This document shows positions 1-7,278 of a DNA stretch of 64,000 nt, in pieces. Each line of letters begins with the position of its first letter. The first letter of the stretch is position 1. The position numbers were made by a program, and so were the translations under genes. The DNA lies in assembly GCF_900109955.1 (NCBI RefSeq), contig NZ_FOJB01000001.1, positions 1,860,001 to 1,924,000 of the forward strand, given 5' to 3'. The stretch comes from Aliiroseovarius sediminilitoris. GTDB taxonomy: Bacteria; Pseudomonadota; Alphaproteobacteria; Rhodobacterales; Rhodobacteraceae. The notes under the pieces were generated by a model, which made no database searches, was not told where the DNA came from, and was given only the letters and a program-made list of their open reading frames with translations.

Positions 1-390
1 CTTCAGCGGTATGCCAAGTTTTTCGTATGTAGCCAGCAGCTTGGGATCAACATCGTCCAGCGACTTCGGCTTCACCTCCATCGACTTGGGACGGGCATAG
101 TAATACTGATCCTGAAAGTCGATCTCGGGATAGCTGAGCATCGCCCAGCTTGGTTCGACCATCTTTTCCCAGCGCGCAAAGGCCCCGAGACGCCATTCGG
201 TCATCCATTCGGGTTCTTCGTTTTTCTCGGAAATCAGCCGCACGATATCGGGATTAAGGCCCTTGGGGGCATAATCCATCTCGATATCCGTTTCCCAGCC
301 GTACTTGTATTGTCCAGCCAGCGTTTTTACCGCCTCGACGGTTTCTTCTTCAACGCCTTCTTTGACGTTCAGTTCATCTACACCGGCCAT
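1..390 (-). CDS. sufB: SufB, Fe-S cluster assembly scaffold subunit (N-terminal 130 residues, runs off window start)
   Basis: SufB is the core of the cytoplasmic SufBCD scaffold, on which Fe-S clusters are built with sulfur from the cysteine desulfurase. The minus-strand frame is open from ATG at 390 to base 1 and gives 130 residues beginning MAGVDELNVKEG. The text contains features typical of SufB N-termini: a KYGWETDIE segment, an EPEWMTEWRL segment, and KLGIPLK at the cut edge. The start lies 26 bases after the stop of the desulfurase gene, so the two are co-transcribed from iscR. The catalytic core and cluster-binding residues lie outside the window. Family identity is recognised from sequence; the truncation is only the window boundary. 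Confidence 0.9.
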   Translation of the reverse strand, partial: MAGVDELNVKEGVEEETVEAVKTLAGQYKYGWETDIEMDYAPKGLNPDIVRLISEKNEEPEWMTEWRLGAFARWEKMVEPSWAMLSYPEIDFQDQYYYARPKSMEVKPKSLDDVDPKLLATYEKLGIPLK

Positions 391-416
391 GTTGTCCTTT
401 CATCCAAGCAAAGGGC

Positions 417-1460
417 CTAGCGACCCCGCGCCCGGAATTTCTCGTATTCCATGATCCATGCCTTGGCAAAGGCACGCACCTCATCCTCACTCGTCATGGG
501 GCCAAGCGAGACACGCAAAGCGCATCCCGCATGTTCCCGGTCAAAGCCCATTGCCACCAAGGCGGCGCTGGATTTTACCTTCCCGGATGAACAGGCCGAA
601 CCTGCGGAAACCGCAAACCCGGCAAGGTCCATCACCATCACCTGTGTTTCACCCTTCCAGCCCGGAGTGATGAAGCACGAGGTGTTGGGAAGCCTGTTCG
701 CATCATTCCCGACAAAAATAGTCTCTTTTGCCGATTCCGCAATGGTGTTTTCTAGAATCTTTCTAAGTTTTTCGGTGACAGACATAACGCCACCCTCCAG
801 ATCGGTCTGGGCCGCACGGGCAGCGGCGGCAAATCCGGCAATACCGATCACGTTTTCAGTGCCCGACCGACGACCCATTTCCTGCCCGCCACCCTTGATC
901 CGCGCTTCGATATCCGTGCCACGTTTGACGATCAGGGCACCCACGCCCTTCGGCCCGCCCAGTTTGTGCGCCGAGACGATGGCCATCTGCGCCCCGCACC
1001 AGTTGAACGCAAAAGGGATCTTGCCAAAGGCCTGCGTTGCGTCGGTCAGGAAAAGCCCGTCCGGCAGTGCCTGAATTACACCGGTTTCGGAGTTCGCGAC
1101 CTGCAATGCGCTTTGCGCTGGGTCAGCGACGGACACCGCGCCGTTGATGTCAGCCGTCAGGCTTTCGTCGCACCAACTGCGCACCGCGTCATGTTCGATC
1201 CCCGCACAGGCGATCCCGCGCCCTTGTAAGGCCAGCGCCGCCGCTTCGGTCGCGGACGAGGTGAAGATGATATCGGCCCCTTCGGCCCCCAACGCCGCGG
1301 CCAGGTCTTTGCGCGCCCGTTCGATCAAACCTTTCGCCGCGCGCCCCTCAGCATGGACGGATGACGGGTTGCCCACCAGATCCATCGCCGCAATCATCGC
1401 CTCCCGCGCCTCGGGGCGCAGAGGTGTTGTGGCGTTCCAGTCAAGATAGGTTCGGGGCAC
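417..1460 (-). CDS. Cysteine desulfurase (IscS/NifS-type class V aminotransferase) of the suf operon
   Basis: A PLP enzyme that removes sulfur from L-cysteine for Fe-S cluster assembly. It has 347 residues and a GTG start at 1460 (MPRTYLDWNATTP). The PLP lysine is in SAHKLGG (Lys166), preceded by the expected histidine. The catalytic cysteine is in GSACSSGKVKSS (about Cys290). At 347 residues it is shorter than E. coli IscS (about 404). It sits between iscR and sufB on the same strand, with 58 and 26 base gaps, which is the order known for rhodobacterial suf operons; a second, SufS-type desulfurase usually follows further downstream. IscS-like versus SufS-like is not settled by sequence alone, so no symbol is given. 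Confidence 0.92.
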   Translation of the reverse strand: MPRTYLDWNATTPLRPEAREAMIAAMDLVGNPSSVHAEGRAAKGLIERARKDLAAALGAEGADIIFTSSATEAAALALQGRGIACAGIEHDAVRSWCDESLTADINGAVSVADPAQSALQVANSETGVIQALPDGLFLTDATQAFGKIPFAFNWCGAQMAIVSAHKLGGPKGVGALIVKRGTDIEARIKGGGQEMGRRSGTENVIGIAGFAAAARAAQTDLEGGVMSVTEKLRKILENTIAESAKETIFVGNDANRLPNTSCFITPGWKGETQVMVMDLAGFAVSAGSACSSGKVKSSAALVAMGFDREHAGCALRVSLGPMTSEDEVRAFAKAWIMEYEKFRARGR

Positions 1461-1518
1461 CGACGGGTCCTATTCGATTACGCGTCTCAGGATGGCAGGC
1501 AAACGCCGCTGCCGCCTA

Positions 1519-1980
1519 TCATTCCTCATCCACAACCGCAAACAATGTCGGCACTGCGGGGCATGGTGTCAGCTCGTTCTTCACCACGTCCGACAGGCGG
1601 GTCTGGTGCAGGAATACATAGACATGGGCCGACAGACCCTCCCACAACCGGTTGGTCATGGATTGCGCCTTGGAGCCAGAGCTTGCACCCGATGCCCCTG
1701 CCCCTTTGTGCATCGCAGACACGGTTTCGTCCACGGCCGCAAGGACCTCGGACACCCGAATATCGGACGCCGCGCGCGCCAGTTTATAACCGCCGCCCGG
1801 CCCACGCACGCTGTCGACAAGACCGGCACGCCGCAATTTAACAAAGAGCTGTTCCAGATAAGGCAGGGAAATGTCCTGACGTTTGGCCAGATCGGTCAGC
1901 GACAAAAGGCTGTCGCCGTTTTGCAACGCCAGATCGGCCAGCGCGACCATCGCGTAACGCCCCTTGGTTGACAGCTTCAT
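1519..1980 (-). CDS. iscR: Rrf2-family Fe-S/iron-responsive regulator IscR
   Basis: A winged-helix transcription factor heading the suf operon. The start is placed at ATG 1980 (MKLSTKGRYAMVAL), the invariant Rrf2 N-terminus, giving 153 residues; an upstream in-frame start at 2004 would add eight atypical residues. DNA-binding domain is about residues 1-80, with the wing PGGGYKLAR. In E. coli IscR three cysteines and a histidine in the loop after the dimer helix bind a [2Fe-2S] cluster. Here that loop (about 86-110) is rich in Gly, Ser and Ala and has no cysteine; the only cysteine is Cys140 in TPCPAVP. Rhodobacter sphaeroides IscR is also known to lack the three-cysteine motif. It probably represses its own operon according to iron or Fe-S status. 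Confidence 0.9.
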   Translation of the reverse strand: MKLSTKGRYAMVALADLALQNGDSLLSLTDLAKRQDISLPYLEQLFVKLRRAGLVDSVRGPGGGYKLARAASDIRVSEVLAAVDETVSAMHKGAGASGASSGSKAQSMTNRLWEGLSAHVYVFLHQTRLSDVVKNELTPCPAVPTLFAVVDEE

Positions 1981-2004
1981 CGCGTAACCTCTCTGCAAAA
2001 ACAT

Positions 2005-2033
2005 TGACCTTTTGAACTATCACCACTAGGTCA
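2005..2033. promoter_or_regulatory. Inverted repeat in the iscR-suf upstream region, possible operator
   Basis: TGACCT (2005-2010) and AGGTCA (2028-2033) form a perfect 6-base inverted repeat with a 17-base spacer, 25-53 bases upstream of the iscR start. Its position suits an IscR or iron-responsive operator, but it does not match the E. coli IscR sites and I could not test it against the rhodobacterial Iron-Rhodo box. Inference from position and symmetry only. Confidence 0.35.
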
Positions 2034-2168
2034 CTTAGGACTGGCAAAGGCAGGTTCCAGACCTGTCAATTCGCCACCCCTGTATTATGGTGCGGGTCCG
2101 TATGCGTCAAGAATGCTGGCAGTGGCAGCCTGACGCAGGATCTGACGAAAAAAAGAGGCCGCAACCGA

Positions 2169-2822
2169 ATGCCCGAAGTGATTTTTCCCGGCCCCGAAGG
2201 CCGTCTTGAAGGCCGCTATCACGCCCAGAAGGAAAAAGACGCCCCCATCGCCATCATCCTTCATCCGCACCCGCAATTCGGCGGCACGATGAACAACAAG
2301 GTGGTGTATAACCTGCACTATGCGTTCCATAATATGGGCTTCAACGTGCTGCGGTTCAATTTCCGTGGCGTGGGTCGCAGTCAGGGCGAATATGATCAGG
2401 GTGTGGGCGAATTGTCCGATGCCGCGTCGGCGCTGGATTATCTGCAATCCATGAACCAGAACGCCAAACATTGCTGGGTCGCAGGCTTTTCCTTCGGCGC
2501 TTGGATCGGCATGCAGCTTTTGATGCGCCGCCCGGAAATCACCGGCTTCATCTCGGTCAGCCCGCCCGCCAACATGTATGATTTCAGCTTTCTGGCACCC
2601 TGCCCCAGTTCCGGCCTGATCATCAACGGCACCGCCGACCGGGTGGCACCCCCGGCAGACACTCATGCGCTGGTGAACAAGCTGCACGAGCAGAAAGGCA
2701 TCACCATCACACATACCGAGATTGAACGGTCGGGTCACTTCTTTGAAAATGACCATATGGACACCATGATCACGCATGTGGATGAATATGTGCGCCGCCG
2801 CCTGACAGAAACCACTCGCTGA
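2169..2822 (+). CDS. Alpha/beta hydrolase of the COG2945 type
   Basis: A predicted serine hydrolase of 217 residues, transcribed divergently from iscR. The nucleophile elbow is GFSFGA (Ser108), with a likely acid in NGTADRV (Asp157) and the histidine in ERSGHFF (His190), giving the Ser-Asp-His triad in order. An HPHPQFGGTMNN segment (about 32-43) near the oxyanion region is typical of this group of small cytosolic hydrolases. No signal peptide or membrane segment is seen. Substrate unknown. It is often found beside suf genes in alphaproteobacteria, but a role in Fe-S metabolism is not shown. A 71-residue protein follows 11 bases downstream. Confidence 0.85.
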   Translation: MPEVIFPGPEGRLEGRYHAQKEKDAPIAIILHPHPQFGGTMNNKVVYNLHYAFHNMGFNVLRFNFRGVGRSQGEYDQGVGELSDAASALDYLQSMNQNAKHCWVAGFSFGAWIGMQLLMRRPEITGFISVSPPANMYDFSFLAPCPSSGLIINGTADRVAPPADTHALVNKLHEQKGITITHTEIERSGHFFENDHMDTMITHVDEYVRRRLTETTR

Positions 2823-2833
2823 ACGAGGCGCCG

Positions 2834-3049
2834 ATGGATCTTCTTGAACAAGTCGCAGACGCCATGGCGAAAGACGTGCTGGAAGCGGTCGAGTTGACGG
2901 GCGAGGAAGATCTTGTTGATGAGATCAAGAAAACCATTGGCGCATCCTCGACCACGCTGGAAGAGGCATTCATGACCGCGGTCCGCATCCGCCGGGCCGA
3001 GGCACGCGGGCGGGCGCAGCTAAAGCTGTTGCTGCGGAAACTGACCTGA
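2834..3049 (+). CDS. Small conserved hypothetical protein (71 residues)
   Basis: Not recognised as a named family. The ATG at 2834 is preceded by GAGGCG and follows the hydrolase stop by 11 bases, so it is probably co-transcribed. The protein is acidic in its first half (ELTGEEDLVDEIKK) and basic at the C-terminus (RRAEARGRAQLKLLLRK), and is predicted largely helical. There are no cysteines, signal peptide or membrane segments. Codon usage matches its neighbours, which supports a real gene. Function unknown. Confidence 0.7.
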   Translation: MDLLEQVADAMAKDVLEAVELTGEEDLVDEIKKTIGASSTTLEEAFMTAVRIRRAEARGRAQLKLLLRKLT

Positions 3050-3061
3050 AGTTGTTCTGGT

Positions 3062-3472
3062 CTAGCCTGCGTTTTCTGTGCGGGAATCGTCCCATTCACA
3101 AGGCTGCCAAAGTTCAACCTTGTTGCCCTCCGGGTCCATGATCCACGCGAAATCACCGTTCTCGTGACGCTCAGGTCCGGCAACGATCTGCACACCTGCC
3201 GCCTTCAGTTGGGAAAGCAGGCCGTCCAGATCATCCACTCGATAATTGATCATGAAACCCGCAGTGCTTGGGGCAAACCAGGTGCTGTTGCTGTCCGCCG
3301 TCGCCCAGACAGTCAACCCCCCATCATTGGCTTCGTCGTCCTGCCAGTTCAGAACCGCGCCGCCAAAATCTGATAGCTCGATCCCCAGATTGTCCCTGTA
3401 CCAGTTTGCCAGAGATGCTCCGTCTCTGGTCGACTGAATGAACACGCCGCCGATGCCGGTTACTTTTGCCAT
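3062..3472 (-). CDS. VOC/glyoxalase-fold protein
   Basis: A 136-residue single-module vicinal oxygen chelate protein. It begins with a beta-strand segment (MAKVTGIGGVFIQS) and ends with the usual DPEGNKVELWQP motif, whose Glu aligns with the metal ligand of the family. The WYRDNLG stretch near residue 25 is typical of these proteins. A dioxygenase, lyase or resistance role cannot be chosen from sequence. It is convergent with the small gene ending at 3049 (12-base gap). The ATG at 3472 has AAGGATT just upstream. Confidence 0.82.
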   Translation of the reverse strand: MAKVTGIGGVFIQSTRDGASLANWYRDNLGIELSDFGGAVLNWQDDEANDGGLTVWATADSNSTWFAPSTAGFMINYRVDDLDGLLSQLKAAGVQIVAGPERHENGDFAWIMDPEGNKVELWQPCEWDDSRTENAG

Positions 3473-3781
3473 TTGGAATCCTTCTGACTGTCAATATGAT
3501 ACCACGGAAGATTGTTCGTTGATTGTTGGGTTTGAGCCCATAGTTACCGATGCCGCGGTTGGGACGAACCGGTCATTTGCCGATGTTGGAGACATTTGAT
3601 CACAATGCTCGGATGGCTGTGCCGGGGTTTAACGAAACCACAGACTTCCGCGGCGTGCACCACAGCGAGCCGGCCATTGGGTATATTTAACCTTTGGTCA
3701 GGTGCCCTTTTATGGTATTCTGAACTTGCGAATGATTTGTCGCGCAAGCAGATAGGATTTGGTCAAAGTGGGACACAATCA
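3473..3781. other. Intergenic stretch, AT-richer than surroundings; no convincing gene
   Basis: About 309 bases between the VOC gene and the SRPBCC gene. Open frames here lack RBS and codon bias. It holds one copy of a short dispersed repeat (3534-3556). Its composition looks lower in GC than the flanking genes, which together with the SRPBCC gene suggests an inserted patch. Confidence 0.5.
3534..3556. repeat. Short dispersed repeat, copy 1
   Basis: 23 bases starting GAGCCCATAGTTACCGATGC match 20 of 23 positions in a second copy at 24673-24695. A flanking 12-mer (AACCGGTCATTT, just downstream) occurs as its reverse complement (AAATGACCGGTT) just upstream of copy 2. Similar GAGCCCA-type intergenic remnants are, from memory, common in Roseobacter genomes; their origin is unknown. 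Confidence 0.45.
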
Positions 3782-4252
3782 ATGAATCCGATTCTGATAA
3801 CTTCGCTGGCAGTGCTCGTTCAAGCCACCGCCACTGTCGGATGGGCGGAGCAATACACGGTCGAACGATCATTGCAAGTTTCGTCTCCGAAAGACACGGT
3901 TTGGAATCAAGTGGGCGATTTCTGCGATATTGACGATTGGCATCCGGCGGTAAGTGACTGCAGTCTCAAGGTTATCGACGGGTCTCTCCACCGTGTGTTG
4001 ACGTTGACTGATGGTGGAGAATTCGTCGAAAAGCGGATCGCAGTGGAACCGGGGCTTTCCTACACCTACAGGATCGTCAGTTCTCCACTACCGCTTGAAA
4101 AATACACCGCGACGTTTTCGATTACACACGGAGACAGTACGACCATCACTTGGGCTGGTCGTTTCTCGGCAGATGATCCCGAGACTGAGAAAACGATTGC
4201 CGGGATCTACGAAGCCGGACTGTCTGCAATCGAGGAACGGCTGGCTGACTAA
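3782..4252 (+). CDS. Exported SRPBCC (polyketide cyclase/START-like) family protein
   Basis: The start at ATG 3782 gives 156 residues and a clean Sec signal peptide (MNPILITSLAVLVQATATVGWA, about 1-22); an upstream in-frame extension to 3596 has no coding character. The mature part shows the SRPBCC pattern: an early VERSLQVSSPKDTVWNQVGDF segment (split here by the known first strand), CDIDDWHP, a central strand with the THGDSTTITWAG pattern, and a long C-terminal helix (KTIAGIYEAGLSAIEERL). These folds bind hydrophobic ligands; the ligand and any catalysis are unknown. Codon choice is less GC-biased than neighbouring genes, consistent with acquisition. Periplasmic location is inferred from the signal peptide. 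Confidence 0.75.
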   Translation: MNPILITSLAVLVQATATVGWAEQYTVERSLQVSSPKDTVWNQVGDFCDIDDWHPAVSDCSLKVIDGSLHRVLTLTDGGEFVEKRIAVEPGLSYTYRIVSSPLPLEKYTATFSITHGDSTTITWAGRFSADDPETEKTIAGIYEAGLSAIEERLAD

Positions 4253-4445
4253 TTTCTGTGCAGGAGATTTGGCTTCTTCTGCCCGTAAACCGGGTCTTAG
4301 CCGGAACCGCCCCGACGTCCGCAAAGTGCAGGTTGCCATCGTCGATATGGGCAAGGTGAACGACTGCAAGGTCCCGCAAGGCCGCGATTGATGCTTGGTC
4401 CATTAGCCCCGACTTACTAAGCGCAAAACTGATCGAATTCTCCAA
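4253..4445. other. Gap with a possible gene remnant on the minus strand
   Basis: From a TTG at 4445, directly after the M32 stop, the minus strand reads about 45 residues of protein-like sequence (SISFALSKSGL, then AALRDLAVVHLAHIDDGN) before running antisense into the SRPBCC gene. No RBS is seen and I do not recognise the family. It may be a decayed gene end or chance. Confidence 0.25.
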
Positions 4446-5924
4446 TCAAAGCCTATAGATCTCGCCAAACTTAGCCTCAAGGTAGGCCAGCAACGGCTCG
4501 ACCGAGACTGGCTTGCCGGTGGCCCCTTCGATCACCGCTTGCGGCGCGCAAAGCGCGCCGTGCCGTTGCACCTTGTCGCGCAACCAGTCGGTCGCATAGG
4601 TCGCGTTGCCCTGTGCCAGTTGCACATCCAGATCGGGTCGGTCGTGCTGCAACGCCTCGTGCAAACAGCCCGCATAGACATTGCCAAGGCTATAGGTCGG
4701 GAAATAGCCAAACAGCCCCACCGCCCAATGCACATCCTGCAACACACCGTTCGCGGCGCGATCAACCTCGTATCCGAAATCGGTCACGAACCGCGCGTTC
4801 CACGCCTCTTCCAGGTCCGCCACATCCAACTGGCCCGCGATCAGACGACGCTCCAGATCGAAGCGCAGCATGACATGCAGGTTATATTGCACCTCGTCCG
4901 ATTCCGTGCGGATATAGCCCTTTTCCAGCCGGTTCACGGTGCCATAAAAGGCATCCGCATCGCTGGCTGGCGCATGGCCAAAGCGGCGTTGCATTCGATC
5001 GAAAAGCCAGGCCGAAAAGGCGCGCGAGCGGCCAAGCTGGTTTTCGTATATCCGCGACTGGCTTTCATGCACCCCCATCGAGGCACCGCGCCCGATCGGC
5101 GTCAGCAAATAGGCGCGGTCGACATTCTGTTCGTAACAGGCGTGGCCGACTTCGTGGATGGTGGAATAGAAACAGTTGAACGGATCGGTATCGCTGGTGC
5201 GGGTCGTGATGCGCACATCAAGGCCAGAGCCGGAACTGAAAGGATGCACCGCCTTGTCGATCCGCCCATGGGTCAGGTCATAGCCAAAGGTGCGCGCCAG
5301 CTTGGCGGACAGCTTCATCTGTTTCTTGGCCGGATAGGTTCCGATCACCTTCTCGGGCTGGTGGGCCGATCCAAGTGCCGCATCCCGCAGCTTGACCAAT
5401 CTGGAACGCATGGCGTCAAACATCGTTTGAATGTCCTGACCTGACGCACCGGGTTCGTAATCATCCAGCAGCGCGTCGTAAAGATCGCCGCCATTGGCAA
5501 GGGCGGCGGCCTCTTCCCTCCGCAGTGCGACGATTTCTTCCAACACAGGGCAAAAAGCGGTGAAATCATCCTTGGCCCGCGCATCCGCCCATTTGCGTTG
5601 GGCGGCGGATGTGGCCCGCGCGATCGCCATCGACAAATCCACCGGCACCTTCAGCGCGCGGGTCTGCGCGCGTCTGATTTCACGAATTTGTGCGGCATCG
5701 GCCGGGGTCAGTTTACTGGCCTCTACGGCTTCAAGCCACTCGGAAATCCGCGGGTCAATGCGGCGCGCATGCAGCACGTTCTCGATCGCGGCCATTTCCT
5801 CGGCCCTCTGCGGTGCGGCCCCTTCGGGCATAACGGTTTCCTGATCCCAGCCAAGGCGACCGGCGATTTCGGCCAGCGCCTGCGTGTCGCGCTGAAACGC
5901 CATCAAATCATCAAAGGCAGTCAT
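4446..5924 (-). CDS. Carboxypeptidase M32 (thermostable carboxypeptidase Taq family)
   Basis: A zinc metallocarboxypeptidase that removes C-terminal residues from peptides, acting in the cytosol. It has 492 residues, normal for the family (about 490-510). The zinc-binding motif is HEVGH at about 257-261 (STIHEVGHACYEQN), with a downstream SQSRIYEN segment containing the third metal-ligand glutamate. No signal peptide is present. It lies 9 bases downstream of the heme A synthase gene on the same strand, so co-transcription is likely although the functions are unrelated. The start ATG at 5924 is well placed. Confidence 0.93.
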   Translation of the reverse strand: MTAFDDLMAFQRDTQALAEIAGRLGWDQETVMPEGAAPQRAEEMAAIENVLHARRIDPRISEWLEAVEASKLTPADAAQIREIRRAQTRALKVPVDLSMAIARATSAAQRKWADARAKDDFTAFCPVLEEIVALRREEAAALANGGDLYDALLDDYEPGASGQDIQTMFDAMRSRLVKLRDAALGSAHQPEKVIGTYPAKKQMKLSAKLARTFGYDLTHGRIDKAVHPFSSGSGLDVRITTRTSDTDPFNCFYSTIHEVGHACYEQNVDRAYLLTPIGRGASMGVHESQSRIYENQLGRSRAFSAWLFDRMQRRFGHAPASDADAFYGTVNRLEKGYIRTESDEVQYNLHVMLRFDLERRLIAGQLDVADLEEAWNARFVTDFGYEVDRAANGVLQDVHWAVGLFGYFPTYSLGNVYAGCLHEALQHDRPDLDVQLAQGNATYATDWLRDKVQRHGALCAPQAVIEGATGKPVSVEPLLAYLEAKFGEIYRL

Positions 5925-5933
5925 CTGTCACCT

Positions 5934-7082
5934 TCACTTGCGAATGGATTGCTCGGCGGGGTAGCCCGCCATAAAACGGGCGTTCAGGATCAAAACCCAG
6001 GTCAGGATTGCACCAACCTGATGCGTGATCGCCACATGCAGCGGAGAGGCTTGCAATACCGTGGTGATACCCAGCACCACCTGCCCCAACACCATCAGCG
6101 TGGCGAGGGTGAAGCCCGACCGCACCATCTGGTTGCCCGACCGGCGCGAGGCGCGCCAGACCACGATGGCAAAGATCGCCAGCAAGTAACCCGTGATCCG
6201 GTGCATGAATTGCACAAGACCTGCATTTTCAAAAAAGTTGCGCCAGACCGGACTCAGGCCAAGCGCGTCCGGTGGGAAAAATTGTCCCGCCATCCACGGC
6301 CAGTCGACAAAGCTGCGGCCTGCGTCGATCCCGGCGACCAGCGCGCCCAGAACGATTTGCAACAGTGCCAGATGCATAAGGCCGGTGCCCATGCCGAACA
6401 ATTTTGTCTCGCGTCCACGACGTGCCGCCATCAGGCTTGCCTCTTTCCGGCCCAGCATAAGCACATACCATGCGATCAGCCCCAGTATGACGAAGGCCAG
6501 ACCAAGATGGATGGCCAAACGGTAGGACGCCACATCGACCCGGTCGCCTGACAGGCCCGAGGACACCATCCACCAGCCGATGGCACCCTGCAAACCGCCA
6601 AGCGCGCCCAGAAGCAGCAGACGACCGGTCCAGCCATTGGGGATCTTGCGCGCTGCCAGAAAACCGAAAAAGCCAACTGCCCAGACCAGACCGATGAAAC
6701 GGCCCAACTGGCGATGGCCCCATTCCCACCAATAGATGGATTTGAAATCGACCAGATCCATGCCGCTGTTTTGCAGCTTGAATTCAGGGATTTGCTGATA
6801 TTTCCCAAACTCTGCCGCCCAGTCGGCATCGTTCATAGGTGGCATTGCCCCGGTAAAGGGTGCCCATTCGGTGATCGAAAGACCCGAATCCGTCAGCCGC
6901 GTCAACCCACCGACGACCACCATGGCCGCAACCAATGCGAACAGTAGCATCAGCCAAAGTCGCACCGCCCCGCGCGCCGCTCCTCCGCCTGATCCCCGCT
7001 CGATCACACCCGCCTCCGGCGCGGCGCGCGACGTCGTGGTGTCGTCGCTGACTTCTTCAAAAATACTGCGGGGTTTGGACAT
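5934..7082 (-). CDS. ctaA: Heme A synthase (COX15/CtaA family)
   Basis: An inner-membrane enzyme that oxidises the C8 methyl of heme O to make heme A for aa3-type cytochrome oxidase. The start is placed at ATG 7082 (MSKPRSIFEE), with GGGAGAG a few bases upstream, giving 382 residues; the longer frame to 7145 adds unlikely sequence. About eight membrane segments are visible. The conserved heme-binding histidines lie in WWEWGHRQLGR, AIHLGLAF, QFMHRITGY and ITHQVGAI. The soluble N-terminal extension of about 45 residues is Ser/Thr/Gly rich. This is the alphaproteobacterial and mitochondrial COX15 type rather than the shorter Bacillus CtaA. Confidence 0.93.
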   Translation of the reverse strand: MSKPRSIFEEVSDDTTTSRAAPEAGVIERGSGGGAARGAVRLWLMLLFALVAAMVVVGGLTRLTDSGLSITEWAPFTGAMPPMNDADWAAEFGKYQQIPEFKLQNSGMDLVDFKSIYWWEWGHRQLGRFIGLVWAVGFFGFLAARKIPNGWTGRLLLLGALGGLQGAIGWWMVSSGLSGDRVDVASYRLAIHLGLAFVILGLIAWYVLMLGRKEASLMAARRGRETKLFGMGTGLMHLALLQIVLGALVAGIDAGRSFVDWPWMAGQFFPPDALGLSPVWRNFFENAGLVQFMHRITGYLLAIFAIVVWRASRRSGNQMVRSGFTLATLMVLGQVVLGITTVLQASPLHVAITHQVGAILTWVLILNARFMAGYPAEQSIRK

Positions 7083-7278
7083 TCGGCTCTCCCATAGGCT
7101 TTGGCGCGATACTCGTTTACTTGACGCCGATTGCCAAGGGGGCAACCGTCAAGAAAAACCGTGATTTTCCGCCGGTTTCAGGGGCAAATCCAGTCCTTTT
7201 GGTTGCCCCTGCCGTCAGGCCAATGATATAGTTCCCAGACCTAGATATAGTGTGAAATGCACCAAAACGGCGGACAAC

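Noticed and set aside
4146-4445. 99-codon minus ORF next to the M32 gene
   Set aside because: TTG start without RBS directly after the M32 stop; half of it is antisense to the SRPBCC gene. Kept only as a possible remnant.
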